Shown here: positions 1-11,735 of the stretch, one piece after another | Position numbering within the stretch: position 1 is the stretch's first letter | How the letters are laid out: each line of letters begins with the position of its first letter | NCBI GenBank assembly: GCA_030272155.1 | Contig: CP126197.1 | Coordinates: 4,518,001 to 4,582,000 of the forward strand | Direction: 5' to 3' | DNA: 64,000 nt | Origin: Tetradesmus obliquus | Taxonomy: Eukaryota > Chlorophyta > Chlorophyceae > Sphaeropleales > Scenedesmaceae | The notes under the pieces: generated by a model | Database searches by the model: none | Told to the model about the DNA's origin: nothing | Seen by the model: the letters and a program-made list of their open reading frames with translations, nothing else | Position numbers and translations under genes: made by a program

Positions 1-24
1 GCAGCAGCAGCAGCACCCTCTGAC

Positions 25-153
25 ATGATGGACGTAGACCATGGTCCCGCAGAAGCACCACCACCAGCAGCAGCAGCAGCAGCCGACATGGCGCGCACCA
101 GCAGCGGCGGCAGCGGCAAGGCTCAGAAGCGCAGCAACAACGGCAGCACTGGC

Positions 154-185
<32 letters not shown>

Positions 186-1903
186 CTCTGGCAGCCCTTT
201 CACATCTGCAGGGGGTGCCGGCCATGGTCACTGTCTAGCTGCTGCTGCTGGCGGCCCTGTGGCAGCTGCAATGCTACGCAGTGAGTCTCAGAGCCCACCG
301 TATAAGGTGCCGCGCTGGCGCTGCAAGCAGACGCCCTCACGCTTTCTGGGCCAACAACCAGGCTCAGCAGCAGCAGCTGGAGCAGGAGCAGCAGCAGCAA
401 CTGACGGTGATCTGCAGCAGGAAATGCGGCTGCTGCAAGTCATTGTCGACAACCCTGCTGGTGTGGAAGCTGCAGCAAACACGAGCAGTGGCCGTCAGGC
501 GGGCAGGCACGCAGCGCAGCAGCCGGAGAAGCAGCAGCAGCCGGAGAAGCAGCAGCAGCAGCAGCAACAGCCGGGCAGCAAGGCGGCTGAAGATGCTCTT
601 GCTGAGCAGCTTTTGCATGCTGCCCGCGCAGCGCAGCAGCAGCTGCGCTGGCAGCAGCTGCAGCACTCACTCAAGTCTGCGGCAGCAGCATGCGGCAGCG
701 GCAGCAGCAGCATGAAGGATGCGTCGCAGCAGCAGCAGGGCCTGCAGGCCTCACTGGCGCAGCTGCAGGGGCTTGTGAAACAGGGCAGTTGGCCGGAAGC
801 TGAGGCTTTGGTTGAGGAGCTGCAGCCTGGCTTGCTGCAAGAGAGCCCCAGCCTGAGGTTTGAGCTGAAGCGCTGCCACTTCATGCAGGTGGGTGCTGTG
901 CTGCGTGTTAATGAGTGCCTGGTGTATCAAATGCTGTCAGCTATTTGTGCTCCATGGGTGTCATAGGGGGGGTTGGGGTGGCAGCAGGTATGCAAGGGGT
1001 TTGGGCAAGCGTGGAAAGGGTTGCTTGTAGCAAGGACGTGCGAGGTTGCTGGTGGAAGGTTGCTGTTGACTGCGCGTGTGAAGGGAGGTACGCCCGGTCC
1101 AGCACTAACAACAAATTTGTCTGATGAGTATGTCACCCGTTGCTCAAGGGCAAGCTTTGCCAACTATGCTCCACTAACCAAAGCCCCCTGACTGGCTCTG
1201 GTATGTGCTGCAGCTGGTGCAGTCCAACGACCTGCCAGGGGCCCTGCAGCTGGCCCGCAGCCAGCTCACTCCCTTGGCAGATGCGCACCCAGAGCTGCTG
1301 CCGCAGCTCAAGTCGAGCATGGCGCTGCTGTTGCCAGGCCCTGTCTTTGGAGCAGCAGCAGCAAACACAGCAGGCAGCAGCAGCAGCTTGGAAGAGGCCG
1401 GCAGCAAAGTGCTGTCGCAGCTGCTGCCGCTGCTGCAGTCCAAGCTCGGCGTGGAGCCGCCGGCCCTCGTGAAGCTGTTCAGGGTTCTGCTGACGGCGCA
1501 CAAGGGGTGGTTTAGGGTGCAGCGCTGCCAGGACCCCTTTGCTGCTGCCATGGGGCTGCATAAGCTCCTGCAAGCTGACTCAGCGGCAGCAGCAGCTGGC
1601 TCTGCTGCAGATGGTACGGCAGCAGCAGCACTTGCAAGCCCATGCGCCGCCGCAAATGCGGCTGCAGCCGGCGTAGCAGCAGTTGCAGGTGCTGACGATG
1701 ACTCAGACTTGCAGGATCAGCCTCCGGAGCTGCATGATGCCGACATGAGCGGCAGCGAAGATGCTGAGGGGTTAGAATTTGATGAGGCTGAGGTGCTGCA
1801 GGTGATGGAGGTGCTGGAGCTGCCCCGGGCTACTGCACTGGAGCTGCTAGCAGAGCAGGGCGGCGATGCACAGGCGGTCATTCTGGCTGCATTTGGCGCA
1901 TGA
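25..1903 (+). CDS. CTLH/CRA-domain protein with C-terminal UBA-like domain (two exons)
   Basis: Model: exon 1 from 25 to 888, exon 2 from 1214 to 1903, joined in phase 0, giving 517 residues. The first 200 residues are low-complexity Ala, Gln and Ser. Around residues 245-330 a helical segment with the pattern LRFELKRCHF, then LVQSNDLPGALQLARSQL, then PELLPQLKSSMALL matches the CTLH domain and the start of the CRA domain found in RanBPM and GID/CTLH ubiquitin-ligase subunits. The last 40 residues, with LPRATALELLAEQGGDAQA, read as a three-helix UBA-like domain. No LisH motif is visible. CTLH proteins generally act as scaffolds in ubiquitin ligase assemblies; that role is inferred here. The gene is close to the window edge, so an upstream exon or start cannot be excluded. 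The ATG at 25 is the first in frame and is followed by a second ATG. Confidence 0.72.
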
Positions 1904-2251
1904 GGTGGTACACATCTTGAAGACAGCGCTGAGTGCATGAGGTGCGCAGAAGTCACTGCTGAAGGAGCAGGGCGACGATGCACAGGCTGTGATTTTGGCC
2001 GCATTTGGCGCTTGAGCGGCAGCTTGGTGATGGTGATGGCGATGGTGTTGCATTTGAGCTGCGCTGGAGCTGCTTGCGGAGCAGGGCGGTGATGCATCGG
2101 CGGTCATTCTGGCTGCGTTTGGCGCTTGAGCGGCAAGCTGGCACAAGGTGATGATGGTGGTGGTGGCGTTGCATTCCAGCACTGCGCTGGAGCTGTTGGC
2201 AGAGCAGGGCGGCGATGCACAGGCCATCATCTCGGCTGCATTTGGTTGACG
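1830..2251 (+). repeat. Four tandem copies of the UBA-encoding terminal exon end
   Basis: The last ~75 bases of the preceding gene, including its stop codon, recur three more times downstream. Copies end near 1904, 2016, 2130 and 2251, so spacing is about 110-120 bp. Each copy keeps the GCAGAGCAGGGCGGCGATGC core and the TTTGGCGC-stop ending with scattered substitutions; the fourth ends TTTGGTTGA. The copies lie in the 3' flank or 3' UTR. They could act as alternative terminal exons only if suitable acceptors exist, which I do not see clearly. Confidence 0.85.
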
Positions 2252-3494
2252 ATTAGGCGGTCAACCGGCATGCAGTTGCGTGTGGGGTAGCATCATGCAG
2301 TCATGTGTGAAGTGCCAGGCAGGCGTTGTTTGGCGCGAGGTGAGAGGGATGTGCTGCGTGAGGAATGAGCTGTTGCAGGGTGCGCTTCGTTTACTGATGG
2401 GCAGCGTGTGCTGATGGGAACGGCCAGAGCAGGGTCGCAGCAGGCTTGCAAAGTGTGTGGGTCTTTGAGTTCGGCGAGTGTGTAGTCTCTGATATGTGTC
2501 CTCAACAGCAGCTTAAGTGTGCGCACGACTTGTCTTGTTGCTGCGATTGTCAAGTGTTGGGGCGGCACTGTTTGTGTACTTCCTGCATCCATACGATCGC
2601 ATCAGCATGAGCTTGCCAGGGTGTCAGTGAGGCTTTGGTGTTCGGCATGGCTGCTTGGCTTTCGGCTTGGCGGCTGCAAGCCAGGCGTTGCATTCGAGTA
2701 CCAGGAGACCTGGGTGGGGGTCTTCTGGTCCAGCATAGCTTGAAGGTGCGCAGCTGTGCATCACCAGCGTCCTTCCGGATCCTGGCTTTGTATAATTTTG
2801 CCCTTTCGCATCTGCTGGCCCAGCATCAATGCACTCCATGCAGTACTGCCGCGTGTGTTGAGTGCTATGGCAGATACGGTGTGTAAGGGGCCTATGGCTG
2901 GCTACAGCCAGCTGGCTCATCCCGCAGGCTGCAGGGCACATACATGCGCATGCATGTGGTGCAGGGGAGCTACTAAATTGCTTTGGTTGCACTATGTACA
3001 TTAGGGCCTTGTTTTGTCTATTACATTGTGAGATTGGGATGTGCGGCGGCTCTTGAGATGGAGATGGTTTGTGTGGCTTTAATTCAGGCACGCACTGCTG
3101 CTCCCTCATACCACCACGCTTGAAATTTTGCGAGGAGGCTGGCGCAGCGCCTGCACAGTAGTGTCTGCTGGGCTCCATCCAGATGTTAATTGTCCTCTGA
3201 CGGACATCTGCGTACGCTTTATTGAGACAGAGAGATTTGTGTTGATTTTCTTAGTCGGCTTGGGGTTGCTGGTGGCTGGCAGACAACTTTACTGTGTCTT
3301 CATGCACAGCAGCACAGCAGAATGACAAACCTTGGACGTTTTGGGCTATAACGCACAGTCACCATATGTTCGCACCAAATTCGCACACTTGTCCAACCAA
3401 CAATCTTTGTGCAACAAAACATGCCAGCGGTTTCAGGGAAAGGTTCAGCATGTTTTCGTTCGTGATGGTGCGCACGGTCTGAGCAGGGCGAGCT
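2252..3494. other. Intergenic region, no gene supported
   Basis: Short open frames occur on both strands but none has splice-consistent or family-like coding content. The + strand is G+T-rich, as downstream of other + strand genes here. An AT-rich stretch near 2788-2800 (TATAATTTTG) could be promoter-like but lies about 700 bp before the next start codon, so I do not call it. Confidence 0.5.
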
Positions 3495-6400
3495 ATGACT
3501 AAGCGATGCTCTGGCCGTGTGGCAGCCTATGTGCTGGCAGCTGCATGGATGTCTATATGGATTGCATCTGTTCAATCTGCTGGAGTGGCGTACGTCACGT
3601 ACGCTTCGCCGGATGCCGGACTGGCTCTGCAGTCTGCACTGCAAAGCGATGCAGAGACCATCGTGTTGCTCAGCAACTACTCTATCGGCCAGGAGTTCGA
3701 TGAGTTTGTGGACAAGCCTTTGCCCATTAACAGGCGAGATCAGGCACAGTGCATGCTCCCAGACCCATGCCAGAAGCACAAACAGCAGCGCTGCTGCTAG
3801 CATGACTTGTGGACCAGATGGCAGGCGCAATTAGCAACAGGCTTGAGTTCACCAAAGATGCTTTTGAAAACTATACTGATGAAAATCACGCTGTTCAACC
3901 TCAACATGCGCCCTCCTGTGCTACCATGCCCTCATGCAGCATATCAGTTCTTCACGCTCCGCTGCTGCATGCCATGTGACACATGTTGAACCTGTTTGCA
4001 GGAATGTGACCATCACCAGCCAGCCAGGCCAGCTGCCAGTGCTGGACCTAGCAATGAAGCCAGGCATCTGGGAGCTCTGCTCAACATGCACACTTCGCTT
4101 CCTGCGAGTCAACATTGCAAACGAATCCAGCAGGGGCACAGGCACCATGATTAGTGTGGTGCGGGGTCAGGGGCTAGGCAGCCGATTGGAGCATCTGGAT
4201 TCGTATGGGCTGCGGGTGGTGTGTCCTTCTACACAATCATCGCTGGCGATTATCAACAGCACGCAGCGCAGCGCGGCATACCCTGCGCCTGGAGGGCGGC
4301 AGAGGGCAGAGGCAGTCGATGCTACCTATAAGGTGTGTTGCGCGCAGCATCACAGCGTTACTGTTGGCGAAGACTCAGTGCACACATTTACTTGGCATGT
4401 GTTGCACAGGCTATGTCAGACAGTGTTTCTGGCAGCGACTCTATGCAAGATGATGTTAGGCGCCAACAACAGCAGCAGCATTGCACGGCAGCACCAACAA
4501 TGCTGCTCCGCTGTGTCTTTTGGTGTATTCCCGTATGCACACTTGACCGGCTGCTTTCCTGCAAGTACCGCACCCCTCACTTGGTTGTGTGTGACTGCGT
4601 GTGACTGCGTGTTGCAGGGCAGGATGTTCTCGGACATGGTGCATGTGACAGACATCAGCAGTGATGTCCCACTGCAGCTGGTGACTGGAGGGCACTACGT
4701 GGGCGGCTATGCTCTGGTGAGAACCGTCAGCCCTTTGCACTGCATTGATACTGAACTTATGTCGTCTTTGTCAACATGCTAATCCAGCAATTTAGCGCTG
4801 CTGTGTGAGCTCATGCTGCTGCAGCGCGCGGCTGCACTGGTGCATCACTTGCATTATGTTTCCTTTGATGTCTCCTTGAAAGTGTTTTCTCTGATGTCTC
4901 TATCAACATATCCGCTAATGTCTCTGCCAACGCAGTACCGCCGCAACGCAACGCGCCTGTGCGATCATGTGGTGCCAGATGAATGCCTCAGGAGGGAGAC
5001 CCCAGAGGCTTGCATCTCGCAGCTGACAGAGGCAGTGCTGGGTGCCGGGCCAGCAGCAGCAGCAGCTGCTGGCGGCAGCAGCAGCCGGGCGGCTGCCATT
5101 GCTGCTCCAGTAGCGGTTGGAGGTGCGTTGCTAGTAGCAGCTGCTGCTTGTGCTTTGTGGGTGCCGGATCGGCAGCTTTGTTGCACATGCAGCCCCGTTG
5201 GACACATAGCTGTTGCAAGTGCTGCTGCTGGATTACTGCACAAAAGATGCCTGCAGAAACATATGCCATTACTTGTACGACATGTGCATGCCTTGCCATG
5301 CTGTGGTGCAGTTGTTCCACGCGCCACAACACTGTGTGTGCGTCTGCTTGCGCTGCTGGTGCTGCCACTGCAGGTGCGCTGCTGCTGGCGTCCGCAACTG
5401 CTCTCCTGTTGTGGCGCAGGCGCCGTAGCAAGCGGCTCTCTGCGCACCTGCCTCTGCGGCCGCTGCACAGCAGCAAGGACGATGATGACTTGACTTTGAC
5501 GTCAGGGCCATTTGCTGGCACAGGCACTGGCCAAGGCACAGACCCACAACGTAATCAAGCAACGCAGGCTGCTCTGCTGCTCAGGTACAATGTCTCATCC
5601 GCAACAAGGGTTTGCTGCCAAGAACGGGACACAGCAGATGATGCACTGGACTAGTGCAGCGATCCTGCCTCGGCGGCTGATTGTGCCACATGCTAGTATG
5701 GTGTATTGATGTGAGGTGCTGCTGTAGCCGCCTGCAGACTGCTTTGCAACCGTCCGGGTGCTGCCATGGGCACCTCGTGGTCATGCCCCTGTTGTTCTGC
5801 ACACTGCCACGCAAAAATATTTTTTCTACAGCTGCAGGTAATGGGCTTGGAGCCCAGGGGCGCTGCCCCCTGGTCAGGCACACCCTTTCCAGCCGTAACT
5901 CAGAGCAGCATGGGTAGCCACACACTGACTTTCTCACTGCGCTACACCTGCTCCTGCGCCCTTCTTGCCGTGCAGTGTCAGCCACCTTCAGCAGCAGCAG
6001 CAGCAGCAGCAGCTTCATGCACCCAGCCAGCCGTTGCTGCACCACCTCGGCATTGAGCCAGCCTCCGCTGCAGGCTCTGGCATCCTCCACAGCTATGCAA
6101 CAGCTGGTGCATCTGCAGTTGGCTCTGTGGTCACAGGCGCAGCAGCAGCTATGCCAGGCCTTGCTGCTGCTGCTGGTGGTGGTGGTGGTGGCGCTGCTGC
6201 TGCTGCTGGCTCTGGTGTGTGGGAGCTGTCATGGTGCCGTACAGCTCCCAGCATGGAGTGGGCGGCACAGGAGGATGCTGGCATCGAGCTTGGTGAGCAC
6301 AGGATGCTGGTTTTGCAATTGACAGCGTTTGATTCGTTTGTGTTTTTATGCTGCAACACGACACTCGTCAGAAGGAGGATGCTGGCATCGAGCTTGGTGA

Positions 6401-7206
6401 GCACATGTGTACAGCATTCTGGCTTTGGACTTGATTGCGGTGTTGATTTGCTGCACAGGAGGATGCTGGCATACAGCTTGGTGAGCACAGGATGCTGAGG
6501 AGCACTGCCAATGACCGATGATGTGACAGATGTGCTTTGCGTTTATGAGGCTTGCTCTGTAAAGTGTGCCTCACGCGCATGTGCAAGTGTGCCTCATTGC
6601 ACACAAGATGTCACAAGCACGATAGACAGGGAATTTGCCAGTGTCTGCTGTTTTAGGCATGGTAAATGCACAACTGCGCTCCTGGCAGCAATGCTGCTGT
6701 GCCGCTACGCATGCTGCGCCGGGTGCTGTCATAGCTGCAGTGCGGCCTGGTGCTGCTGCGTGTTGTTTGGTGCTGCAGATTTTCCTGTCCTGGTTGACTT
6801 CTGCTCACCACGCTGTGCCTGCAGGCCCGCTGCTGGGAGCTGGCTCCTTTGCGCGTGTGTTCAAGGCCAAGTGGGCAGGGCTGGATGTGGCGGTCAAGGT
6901 GAGAGCGGTGACAGTTGTGCTCACCCATGCATGAAGGTATGGACTTTAGCCATGTTACATTGTCTGGTCTTGCAGTGATGGGCATGTGCTGGGCTGTGTG
7001 CTGCTGCATTGTGCTGTTATGCACTGCCGCAAGAACAGCACAGCTGCTGATGCTGCTGCTGCACCTGCAGCTGCATTCAAAGATTTGACAGCTGCATTTG
7101 GTTGCTGCTGCTGCAGGTGATCCAGCACGACACGTCTACTGCGGAGGCAGTGGCGAATGAGGTGCAGCTCATGATGCAGCTCAACCACCCAAACATTGTC
7201 AGGTGG

Positions 7207-7255
<49 letters not shown>

Positions 7256-7892
7256 GTGCATTGTATTGTATGGTATGGTGGTGGTCAGCTGTGGTAGGGC
7301 TTGCGCCTGCAGGGATTGCAGCAGCAGCCTAGCAGACAACTGATGTATGTACTATGCAAGCGGCTTGGGTGGGAGTGCTTATGTAATGTAATGATCTGTG
7401 GTGATGGTGTGCAGCGTCTTGCAAATGTGCCACATGCTGAATCCATGCTTGTAGCATACGCTAACAAACGGGGTAGCTCTGCATGCATGCAAAAGCAACC
7501 AAGCAGGCCGAGTTCTTGCTGCTTTACTGTGACTTGCTGCTGTGCTGTGACTTTGCAGGGCTTTCAGAATGTAACTGTCCTGGTTGTTTGTTCCTGACGT
7601 TGCAGGGCTTACCACTGCATCACTAAGCAGCACAAGCAGCCGCTTCCAGGCTCCAGAAACAGGCCAGCTCACGGGCCGCTGCAGCAGCAGCAGCTGTCAC
7701 AACAGTCATCGGGTGCTGTCAGCACGGCAGGGAGTGGCGACACTGCTCGCGGCAGCGCTCACACACAGAGCAGCGGTGGTGGTGACAGAAATACAGTGAG
7801 GCAGCAGGCAACACACATCGCTGGGAGTGTTGCAGCCACAATGCCGACCCACAGCTGGCGGCCGCTGCAGCAGCAGCAACTGCGGCAGCTGT

Positions 7893-7956
<64 letters not shown>

Positions 7957-10900
7957 GAAGCAGCAGTTGCTGCGGCTGACAGTGGTTGCGCCTGCACCAC
8001 TGGCAGAACCATACAGGTCTGCCATTGTTCCTGTGCCGTCGCTGCCGCGGACGCCACTCAGTAACACGCTGCCGCCTGCAGCTGCTGCCGGCCTGCTTAC
8101 CCCCAGCCCCATCACCCCTGCAAGTGCAGCAATAACGGCCAGCACAGCATCAGGAGTTACTGCTGACACTTTGAGCTCTAGTGGCCCAGCAGCAGCAGCA
8201 GCAGCAACACCGCAAGCACTGCAAGGCACTGGCAGTGCTGGGATGAGTTCAGCAGCAGCTGCGGCTGCCAGTCAGTTGGCCAAACTTGAGTTGGTTGCTC
8301 GGGGCGCTGCTGCTGGCAGCAAGTGGCGTACAGCAAGCCCTAGAAAGGCCGCCTCTTTTACTGGCGGCAGCAGCAGCAGCAGCAACAAGCCAGCAGCAAC
8401 AGCAGTGGGCCCAAAGCTTGGCACAGCACGTGCAGCATATGCAGCTGGCGGCAGCCACAGCAGCCATGACAGTGATGAGAATGGGCCAAGGTCGCTGTCT
8501 TTCGGCAGGCCTATGCGGGGCATAGCTAGGGCTCTGTATGCAGACAGCTACAGCAGCATAGGCACCCCTGCCACACCAGCAGCCGCAGCAGCGGAGGTGT
8601 TGGCAGGCGCCAATGGCAGCGGCAGGAGTCGCACCGGAGGTGCAGCTACACAGCTAGGAACAGCCACAGCAGCATATGCTCCTGGTGGTGGCAGCAGCAG
8701 TACTGCTGCCGCTGCTGCTAGCCAGCGCATGCAGGCAGCACCAGCACCAGCAGGCACACCCGCACCTGCACCAGCACCACCACCAACTGAAATAACAGCA
8801 GCAGAGCTACCAGCAGCAGCAGCAGCAGCGACTTGGCGCCGGCCGCCAGGAGACATTGCGTCCCGGGCAGCGCTGTCGCGCCGCTGCAGCTTTGATCAGG
8901 TCATGTCGCAGCAAGCCGCAGCCCCTCAATGGGCTCACGATGCAGGCCTCACATCTGGAGCTGGAGGAGCTGGTGGAGTGGCAGATGCTCCCAGGCGTGC
9001 AACCTTCAAGCCTGCAGCAGCGCCGCCGCTGAGTCAGCAGCTGGGGGTTGCACTGCCAGCAGGAGCTGCAGCAGCAGCAGCGGCAGCAGCAAGGCTGCAT
9101 GGTGCTGGCAGCAGCACTGCAGCTGGCATCAACGCTGCTGCAAACCCCGCAGCAGTTGCACATGGTGTACAGCCTGAGGATCTAGACATTGCAATTGATA
9201 CCCGGCCAGCTGAGAGGCGCAGGGGCAGCACCGGCAACCAGCAGCTCGGCACTGCAAGGGCTCTGTACACGCCACCTACCAGCTTCACACACAATGCAGC
9301 TGCAGCAGCAGCAGCAGCAGCAGCAGCTGGCAGCAGCAGCGCGCAGCAGCGCAGCACGCGCAGCACTCACACTAGCCCTGGGAGCCATGTTACTCCAGGC
9401 AGCAGCGAAGGCAGCGCCTGGCCGGTGATAGAGCACTCGCCGCTGCTGGACTCTGTGTGGACTGGGGACGGCTCTGATGCTGCTGGCGGTCATGATGAGG
9501 CAGCAGACAAAGGGGAGGTCGGCGAGCTGTGTGAGACCTGGCTTGTCACAGAGCTGTGCGACAGGTGAGGCATTGAGGCATGTATATGAAGCGCAGTAAA
9601 GTGCTTTGAGCTTGCTTTGTTGTCTGCAGCTGAGTGGGACATGGCTTGTCTCAGCCCTGTGCGACAGGTGAGGCATGCATATGAAGCGCAGCGACCTGCT
9701 TGGGGCTTGATTTGTCCGCTTCCCGGCTGTGGGAGACTTGGCTAGTTTGCAGAGCTACGAGAGGTGGTCATTTGACAGCAGCCAGCTTGCCTGCATGTGT
9801 TGCCGTGTTTCGCACAGGTTTTGGTTGGGTCCTTGTTTGCCTGGGCTCAGCTGTGCTTCTGTTGGCAGTGGCAGGCCCTCTTAACGCGCAGCGCCCGCTA
9901 GCGCAGCATCAGTGTCGCAGCACCAAGGACAGCACAGGCACGACACAGGACGGTCCTTTCACTGCTGCTGCTGCTGCCGCCGCTGTGTGTTACAGGGGCA
10001 CGCTGGCGCGCGTGGCTGCCGACTGGCAGCCCCAGTCAAACAAGGAGGACGTGCTGCGGCTGCTGCTGCTGCTGCAGGACGTGGCGCGGGGCCTGAAGCT
10101 GCTGCACACGAAGCACATCATCCATGCAGACCTGGTGAGCTGCTGATGTATACATTTTTGTTCACAATCTCACTGCCTCCAGCAGCTGTGCGGCACCTTA
10201 CGTAGTTTTGCAAGCGGATCGCAGTAATATGCTTGCTGCGAGCGTGCAGGAGCAATCCTTGCAACGGCAGCATTGGGCAAACTCTTGCTGCTGCTGCTGC
10301 TCCTGCCACTGTCTGTGCTTACCCCTGCGTTGCAGAACTCACACAACGTGCTGGTCAGCAGCGGCAGCACTGCGCAGTATGGGCTGGTGGCGAAGATAGC
10401 CGACCTGGGGCTGAGCAGGGTGGTCAAGCAGCACGCCACGCACAGGACCACGCGCACGGTGAGTGGCACATGCTTGCACAGCTGCCTGCTCATACTATGA
10501 GCCTTAGCAAGGCCAGCAGCTGTGCAGCAGGCAGGAGCCAGTGTGTGTGCCAGCTTGCTTTTCATGAGCTGATGGCATGCTGTGCATAGCGCATGTGGTG
10601 GAGGTGCTGATGACTATATTGGTGCTCGTGGCTTGGCAGCTGTGCTGGTCTTGAGGCATGCGCCAAATGTACAGCAGGTTCACTCGAACCATCTCCTCTA
10701 TCACCCGGTACTCAAATGTTCGGCAGCTGCCGTGGCTGTGGGGCATGCACCGCTTTTATAGTATGCAAACTCACACGATGTGCTTGGTGTGTTTCGCTGT
10801 ACATTCCCTGCTGCTGTTGCCGCTGCAGGTGGGCACGCTGTCGCACCAGCCGCCTGAGCTGCTGCAGGACGGCCGCAGCTCACCAGCAGTGGACATCTAC

Positions 10901-11599
10901 AGCTTTGGCATCATGATGCACGAACTCTTCACTGGCCAGGTGAGCCCAGATCCATGCGCGGTGCACGCGTACGTGTCTGCATTTTGCACTGCCTGCTACA
11001 GGATGCATACTGACCAACGCCCTGAGACAACGCCCTGAGACCATTCAGGTGTGTTTCCGCTGTCTCCTGACGTCAGGTTGCTTGATGCAGGCACGGACAC
11101 CTCTGTACCAGCCGCACCACGGCTGAACTGTAATGTTTGCTGCTGCTGCTGCTGCTGCCTGCAGGCCGCCTTCTGCCACATGCGCTACGGCCAGATCTAC
11201 AGCCAGGTGGTGCTGGCGGGTGCGCGCCCGACGCTGCCACCAGACATGCCCGACGACTACCAGCTGCTGATGCAGCGGTGGGTGCTGCTGGGCTATGCTT
11301 TTGTTACAAGTTGTCATAGCACCGCGTGGATCGTGGTGGGCGGGTGGTTGTGGTGTGGCAGCGGCTGCTGTTGATGCAGAGGTGGGCGCTTTGAAACGAT
11401 GCATGTTATGGTGATATGTCGTCTTATTGGGCCAATTAGTGAGTTGGTGGTGGGATGGCAGAGGATGCATCTGGCATGTCGTCAAAGCTCAGCCGTCTCT
11501 GCAGCCAGCAGAGACCGCCAGCAAGTGACCGCAGGGACAGAGTCACTTGCACCACAAACAGTGACGCTGTGCATGACGATGAGTATGTGAGGGCGGATC

Positions 11600-11635
<36 letters not shown>

Positions 11636-11735
11636 GTGCAGGTGCTGGCGTGCCGAGCCTGCTCAGCGGCCGTGCGTGGACATGCTGCTGGACTGCCTGG
11701 CACTCATGATCCAGGACAGGAGCCAGGCAGCCTAA
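3495..11735 (+). CDS. Transmembrane TKL-type receptor-like protein kinase, 14 exons
   Basis: Exons: 3495-3733, 4002-4332, 4618-4716, 4936-5122, 5374-5584, 5976-6292, 6825-6898, 7117-7202, 7606-9564, 9996-10134, 10336-10458, 10829-10939, 11165-11277, 11642-11735; phases agree throughout and give 1360 residues. Residues 1-30 are a signal peptide. The ectodomain to about 275 has N-glycosylation motifs (NVTI, NESS, NSTQ, NATR). A transmembrane helix near 280-303 is followed by WRRRRSKR. The kinase domain begins near 461: GAGSFARVFKAKW glycine loop, VAVK lysine, alpha-C glutamate in VANEV, then a low-complexity insert of about 640 residues before ETWLVTELCD. The C-lobe has HADLNSHNVLV (HRD as HAD), ADLGLSR (DFG as DLG), a PPE motif, DIYSFG and CWRAEPAQRP. 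Family knowledge points to an active surface serine/threonine kinase; ligand and partners are unknown. Intron 1 uses a GC donor. Confidence 0.85.
6262..6500 (+). repeat. Triplicated exon end plus splice donor in the kinase gene
   Basis: The last ~25 bases of kinase exon 6 and the donor (AGGATGCTGGCATCGAGCTTG followed by GTGAGCAC) occur at about 6271, 6377 and 6463. Only the first copy is continuous with the coding exon. The others sit in the intron, each with an intact GTGAGC donor. The third copy carries ATACAG in place of ATCGAG. Spacing is about 105 then 87 bp. Confidence 0.85.
7876..7955 (+). repeat. CAG triplet run encoding poly-Gln in the kinase insert
   Basis: A nearly pure CAG run from about 7897 to 7955, broken by one CAA near its end, encodes roughly 20 glutamines inside the insert that splits the kinase N-lobe. 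It is in frame with the predicted exon 7606-9564. Runs of this kind are a length-polymorphism hotspot. Confidence 0.85.
9525..9770 (+). repeat. Three copies of the exon 9 end and donor in the kinase gene
   Basis: The exon end encoding ETWLVTELCD, its donor and about 60 bp of following intron recur downstream. Copy 1 ends at the true donor, 9564. Copy 2 ends near 9667 with CTGTGCGACAGGTGAGGCAT and the same following intron text (ATATGAAGCGCAG). A more diverged third copy lies near 9725-9765. Confidence 0.75.
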
